Program-made: the position numbers and the translations under genes
In this document: positions 5,550 through 8,328 of the stretch, in pieces
Position numbering within the stretch: the first letter of the stretch is position 1
Layout: every line of letters starts with the position of its first letter
From: Oscillospiraceae bacterium
GTDB lineage: Bacteria > Bacillota > Clostridia > Oscillospirales > Oscillospiraceae
Length of the DNA: 8,328 bases
Assembly: GCA_902767395.1 (NCBI GenBank)
Contig: CACXHI010000066.1
Span: 1-8,328 of the forward strand
Direction of reading: 5' to 3'
The notes under the pieces: model-generated
Databases searched by the model: none
What the model was told of the DNA's origin: nothing
What the model saw: the letters and a program-made list of their open reading frames with translations, nothing else

Positions 5550-6466
5550 GAACCGTCGGCTTTGATACCAGCAATTACACCACCTCCGTCGCGGCCTTTG
5601 ATGGCCGGGGAGGGGAGTCTGTCTCCCGGCTTTTGCCGGTGAAGACCGGGGAATTGGGCCTTCGCCAATCGGAGGCCCTGTTTTCTCACGTAAAACGCCT
5701 GCCGGAGCTCTCCGACAGGCTCTTTGCGCAAATTCCCGCAGGCTCGGTTGATGCCATCGGCGTCAGTACCCGGCCCCGTGCAGTGGAGGGTTCCTACATG
5801 CCATGTTTTCTGGCAGGGGAATCTCAAGCGCGTGTTCTCGGCGCAGCGCTTCATGTGCCGGTGTTTTCCTTCTCACACCAGCAGGGCCACGTGGCGGCTG
5901 TCCTGTGGTCCGCCGGACGGCTTGATCTTCTGGGCAGAGATTTTCTGGCATGGCATCTTTCCGGCGGTACGACGGAGCTGCTCCTCGTTCATTCGTCCGC
6001 AGACGGGAATGTTTTGTGTGCGAGACTCGGCGGAACGACGGATATTTCCGCCGGGCAACTCATTGACCGGACGGGACAGCTTTTGCAATTCGACTTTCCG
6101 GCGGGCAAGGCGCTTGACGCCGCCTGTGCCGGTCTCACCGACGGCGACTGGTTCCGCGTCAAGGTGCGGGATTTCGAGTTTTCCCTGTCCGGGGTGGAGA
6201 ATCAGGTCCGCCGTTTCCGGGAACAGGGCGCGTCCGACGCGAAGACGTCCTATTTTGCGCTTCGCACCATTGTGGAGGCCGTGCGAACCGCAACGAAAAA
6301 TGCACAAAAGGTCTATCCGCTTCCCGTCGTCTTTTCCGGCGGTGTCGCATCCAATTCCATGCTGCGTCGCCGGATGGCGGAGTCCGTTTTCGGCGCGCCG
6401 CAGTTTTCCACAGACAACGCGATGGGAATTGCCGTACTGACGTGGCTCCGTCTGCAAAACAACTGA
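5546..6466 (+). CDS. Kae1/TsaD-like (peptidase M22 family) protein of unknown role
   Basis: A protein of 306 aa with the ASKHA-type Kae1/TsaD fold. Visible motifs are the N-terminal phosphate loop-like FDTSNYTTS (6-14), metal-binding HQQGH (111-115), nucleotide-contact LSGGTT (138-143), GQLIDRTG (170-177), FSLSGVENQ (212-220), SGGVASNS (264-271) and STDNA (288-292). H111, H115 and D290 correspond to the iron/zinc ligands of TsaD. True TsaD, the tRNA threonylcarbamoyl (t6A) transferase, is about 340 aa, usually with ETSCDET and GEAFDK motifs. Here these read DTSNYTTS and GQLIDR, and the protein is shorter, so it is probably a paralog rather than TsaD. Automatic annotation as 'O-sialoglycoprotein endopeptidase' would be misleading. 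It overlaps nusB by 4 nt and is followed by xseA after 4 nt. It occupies the position folD has in Bacillus. Substrate and role are not known to me. Confidence 0.85.
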   Translation: MRTVGFDTSNYTTSVAAFDGRGGESVSRLLPVKTGELGLRQSEALFSHVKRLPELSDRLFAQIPAGSVDAIGVSTRPRAVEGSYMPCFLAGESQARVLGAALHVPVFSFSHQQGHVAAVLWSAGRLDLLGRDFLAWHLSGGTTELLLVHSSADGNVLCARLGGTTDISAGQLIDRTGQLLQFDFPAGKALDAACAGLTDGDWFRVKVRDFEFSLSGVENQVRRFREQGASDAKTSYFALRTIVEAVRTATKNAQKVYPLPVVFSGGVASNSMLRRRMAESVFGAPQFSTDNAMGIAVLTWLRLQNN

Positions 6467-6470
6467 GAAT

Positions 6471-7670
6471 ATGAACAATACACCCTCTGTCTATTCCGTG
6501 ACCCAGCTCAACACGTTGATAAAAGCCGCGTTCGATCGCGTTCCCGCGCTGCAAAACGTCTGCGTTCGCGGGGAGCTCAGCAACTATAAGCTTTACCCCT
6601 CGGGACACCACTATTTTTCTTTGAAGGACGCCGACTCCACGCTCAAGTGCGTGCTGTTCAAGGGCAGCGCAAGCGCGCTTCGGTTTCGCCCGGAGAACGG
6701 ACTGTCAGTGCTGGCAGTCGGAAGGGTTTCCGTGTACCCGCGCGACGGCGCATATCAGCTCTACTGCACGCGCCTGATTCCGGACGGGGCGGGAGATTTG
6801 CAGCTCGCCTTCGAACAGCTCAAACAGCGTCTGGAGGCGCAGGGAATGTTTTCAGATTCCCATAAGCGTTCGCTGCCGCGCATCCCGCATCGCATTGGTA
6901 TCGTCACCTCCCCGGCCGGCGCGGCGATTCACGACGTGCTTCGGATTTTGGGAAAGCGTTTTCCGCTGAGCAAGGTGATCCTCCTTCCTGTTCGGGTTCA
7001 GGGCGAGGCGGCAGCGGGAGAAATCGCGCGTGCGATTGGCTACGCAAATCAAACGCACCTGTGTGATCTTTTGATTGTCGGTCGCGGCGGCGGGTCCATG
7101 GAGGATCTCTGGGCTTTTAACGAGCAGATCGTGGCACAGGCCATTTTTGATTCTGAGATCCCGGTTATTTCGGCTGTCGGCCATGAGCCGGACGTGACGA
7201 TCTCCGATTACGTGGCTGATCTTCGGGCGGCAACGCCGTCAAATGCAGCGGAGCTCGCCGTTCCCGATCAGGTAGAACTGTACGCGCGCCTGCGCGCGTT
7301 GGAAAAGGCGATGGCAGCGGCCCTTCGCCGTCAGACGGCATTGGCACGGGCGAGGCTGACAGCCCTGAATGCCAGTCCGGCTCTGCATGATCCTATGGCG
7401 TTGATTCGAGAGCGCCGCCAGACGCTGGACCGAATGCTGGATTGTTTATGTTCCGCCCAGTCCGGAATCGTCACGGGGGAAAGGCATCGTCTGACACACC
7501 TTGCCGCGTCGTTGGACGCTATGAGTCCCCTGAAGGTACTCTCGCGCGGGTATGCAACGGTATCCGATGCGTCCGGTTCTCTTGTGACGAGCGCCGCGCA
7601 GACGCAGTCTGGGATGCTTCTGGACGTAACCTTCCAAGACGGAACCGTTCGGACAAAAGCAATGGATTGA
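6471..7670 (+). CDS. xseA: Exodeoxyribonuclease VII large subunit (XseA)
   Basis: Catalytic large subunit of exonuclease VII, which degrades single-stranded DNA in both directions to short oligonucleotides together with several XseB subunits. The product is 399 aa, shorter than Bacillus subtilis XseA (about 450) but complete in motifs. An N-terminal OB-fold (about 6-105) begins YSVTQLNTLIK and contains VRGELSNYK (32-40) and SGHHYFSLKD (44-53). The catalytic domain contains IGIVTSPAGAAIHD (142-155), GRGGGSMEDLWAFNE (204-218), SAVGHEPDVT (234-243) and the DLRAATPSNAAE segment (250-261). A helical region (about 265-345), expected to bind XseB, is followed by the C-terminal LSRGYATV (357-364). 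The ribosome site is weak (GAGAAT just before ATG 6471), so coupling to the preceding gene is likely. xseB follows after an 18-nt gap. Confidence 0.95.
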   Translation: MNNTPSVYSVTQLNTLIKAAFDRVPALQNVCVRGELSNYKLYPSGHHYFSLKDADSTLKCVLFKGSASALRFRPENGLSVLAVGRVSVYPRDGAYQLYCTRLIPDGAGDLQLAFEQLKQRLEAQGMFSDSHKRSLPRIPHRIGIVTSPAGAAIHDVLRILGKRFPLSKVILLPVRVQGEAAAGEIARAIGYANQTHLCDLLIVGRGGGSMEDLWAFNEQIVAQAIFDSEIPVISAVGHEPDVTISDYVADLRAATPSNAAELAVPDQVELYARLRALEKAMAAALRRQTALARARLTALNASPALHDPMALIRERRQTLDRMLDCLCSAQSGIVTGERHRLTHLAASLDAMSPLKVLSRGYATVSDASGSLVTSAAQTQSGMLLDVTFQDGTVRTKAMD

Positions 7671-7688
7671 TAAGATTCGGAGGTCTTT

Positions 7689-7931
7689 ATGTCGAAAGCA
7701 AAAGTGCAAACCTTTGAAGCCTCTATGGAGCGACTGGAGCAAATCGTTCACCTTCTGGAGGACGGCTCCGTTTCACTGGAGGAGGCCATGAAGCTGTTTC
7801 AGGAAGGGACCGCGCTGGCGGCGAGCTGCGGGAAGCTGCTCGATCAGGCTGAGCTTGAGGTCTTGAAGCTTACAAGAGATTCCAACGGAAGGATCGAGGA
7901 GGTGCCCTTTGCCCATGAAGACGCTGAATGA
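7689..7931 (+). CDS. xseB: Exodeoxyribonuclease VII small subunit (XseB)
   Basis: Small subunit of exonuclease VII, 80 aa, the usual size. It forms a helical hairpin that coats the XseA helical arm. The family pattern is clear: TFEASMERLEQIVHLLEDGS (8-27), SLEEAMKLFQEG (29-40) and a second helix SCGKLLDQAELEVLKLT (46-62), followed by a polar tail EEVPFAHEDAE. GGAGG at 7679-7683 lies 5 nt before ATG 7689. The end overlaps the ispA start by 17 nt (or 23 nt if ispA starts at the TTG). Confidence 0.94.
   Translation: MSKAKVQTFEASMERLEQIVHLLEDGSVSLEEAMKLFQEGTALAASCGKLLDQAELEVLKLTRDSNGRIEEVPFAHEDAE
7897..7902 (+). promoter_or_regulatory. Shine-Dalgarno site for ispA, start choice ambiguous
   Basis: AGGAGG inside the 3' end of xseB is a full match to the consensus. 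It is 6 nt before an in-frame TTG at 7909 and 12 nt before ATG 7915. The spacing favours TTG 7909, the codon favours ATG 7915; the products differ by only two residues. Confidence 0.5.
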
Positions 7932-8328
7932 AGCTTGGGCTGCCGTCAACCGACGGTTTGAACAAAAGCTAAGAGACTGCTATCAAAAGGCCGGAGAAGC
8001 GCCGCAGGCGCGGCTGTTCGAGGCGATGAACTACAGCCTGCTCGCAGGTGGGAAACGCCTGCGGCCTTTTTTGACTTATCTATTTTGCGTTGCCTGCGGC
8101 GGCAGCGTTGCCGACGCCGATTCCGCCGCGATTGCAATCGAAATGATTCACACCTATAGCCTGATTCACGATGATCTTCCTGCAATGGATGATGACGACT
8201 ACCGCCGTGGAAGACTGACCAACCATAAAGTTTACGGTGATGCGCTGGCGATTCTGGCCGGCGACGGCCTGCTGACGGATGCGTTTCGGGTTTTGACAGA
8301 TGGGCGAGCGCCGGAAACAGCAGCGGAA
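7915..8328 (+). CDS. ispA: Polyprenyl (farnesyl/geranyl) diphosphate synthase IspA, 3' end cut by window
   Basis: Isoprenyl chain synthase that condenses isopentenyl diphosphate with DMAPP/GPP, usually making farnesyl diphosphate for quinone and undecaprenyl carriers. Only the first 138 codons are present, a little under half of the usual 290-300 aa; the frame runs open past position 8328. Visible motifs are LLAGGKRLRP (42-51, substrate-binding region 1), the first Asp-rich motif DDLPAMD (86-92) followed by DDDYRRG, TNHKVYGDALAILAGDGLL (102-120), and an EMIHTYSLIHD helix before the Asp-rich motif. The DDxxxxD form with two intervening extra residues is typical of bacterial FPP synthases. The second Asp-rich motif lies outside the window. 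It overlaps xseB, matching the xseA-xseB-ispA operon known from Bacillus, where dxs follows. Confidence 0.93.
   Translation, partial: MKTLNEAWAAVNRRFEQKLRDCYQKAGEAPQARLFEAMNYSLLAGGKRLRPFLTYLFCVACGGSVADADSAAIAIEMIHTYSLIHDDLPAMDDDDYRRGRLTNHKVYGDALAILAGDGLLTDAFRVLTDGRAPETAAE

Noticed and set aside
5724..6440. Plus-strand open frame of 238 codons inside the Kae1-like gene
   Set aside because: Its composition is Arg/Pro/Cys-rich and low in sense, typical of an out-of-frame reading; the Kae1 frame carries all conserved motifs.
6467..6470. Separate promoter or terminator between the Kae1-like gene and xseA
   Set aside because: The gap is only 4 nt and upstream sequence shows no -10/-35 pair or hairpin with T-run.

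Overview
The window is GC-rich, almost fully coding, and every supported gene lies on the + strand. It carries a complete endospore operon, spoIIIAA to spoIIIAH, followed by a housekeeping block: an Asp23/YqhY-type gene, nusB, a Kae1/TsaD-like gene, xseA, xseB and the first 138 codons of ispA. All eight spoIIIA genes plus the yqhY-nusB-xseA-xseB-ispA order point to an endospore-forming Firmicute. The high GC, short proteins, absence of accB/accC/folD and the Kae1-like gene between nusB and xseA suggest a clostridial lineage of the Oscillospiraceae/Ruminococcaceae kind. That placement is inference.

Layout. Positions 32-4693 hold spoIIIAA-AH. Seven genes are packed with junction overlaps of 86, 1, 1, 4, 4 and 4 nt. 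A 13-nt gap then leads to spoIIIAH, which has its own strong Shine-Dalgarno sequence. In the known system AA is a cytosolic ATPase, AB-AF are mother-cell membrane components, and AG and AH form ring-like, channel-like structures facing the forespore (AH binding SpoIIQ). Together they keep the engulfed forespore active. Positions 4694-4761 form the only real intergenic gap: an AT-rich island with a good extended -10 promoter, a 7-bp inverted repeat and at best a weak terminator. From 4762 a second operon begins: yqhY, nusB, the Kae1-like gene, xseA/xseB (exonuclease VII) and ispA (isoprenoid chain synthesis, cut by the window end).

Compared with the Bacillus subtilis order (spoIIIAH-accB-accC-yqhY-nusB-folD-xseA-xseB-ispA), accB, accC and folD are missing here and a Kae1-like paralog occupies the folD slot. 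I see no mobile element, CRISPR array, tRNA, rRNA or phage gene. I found no clearly undescribed system. The most interesting items are the uncharacterised Kae1-like protein and the promoter/inverted-repeat island between the sporulation and housekeeping operons.
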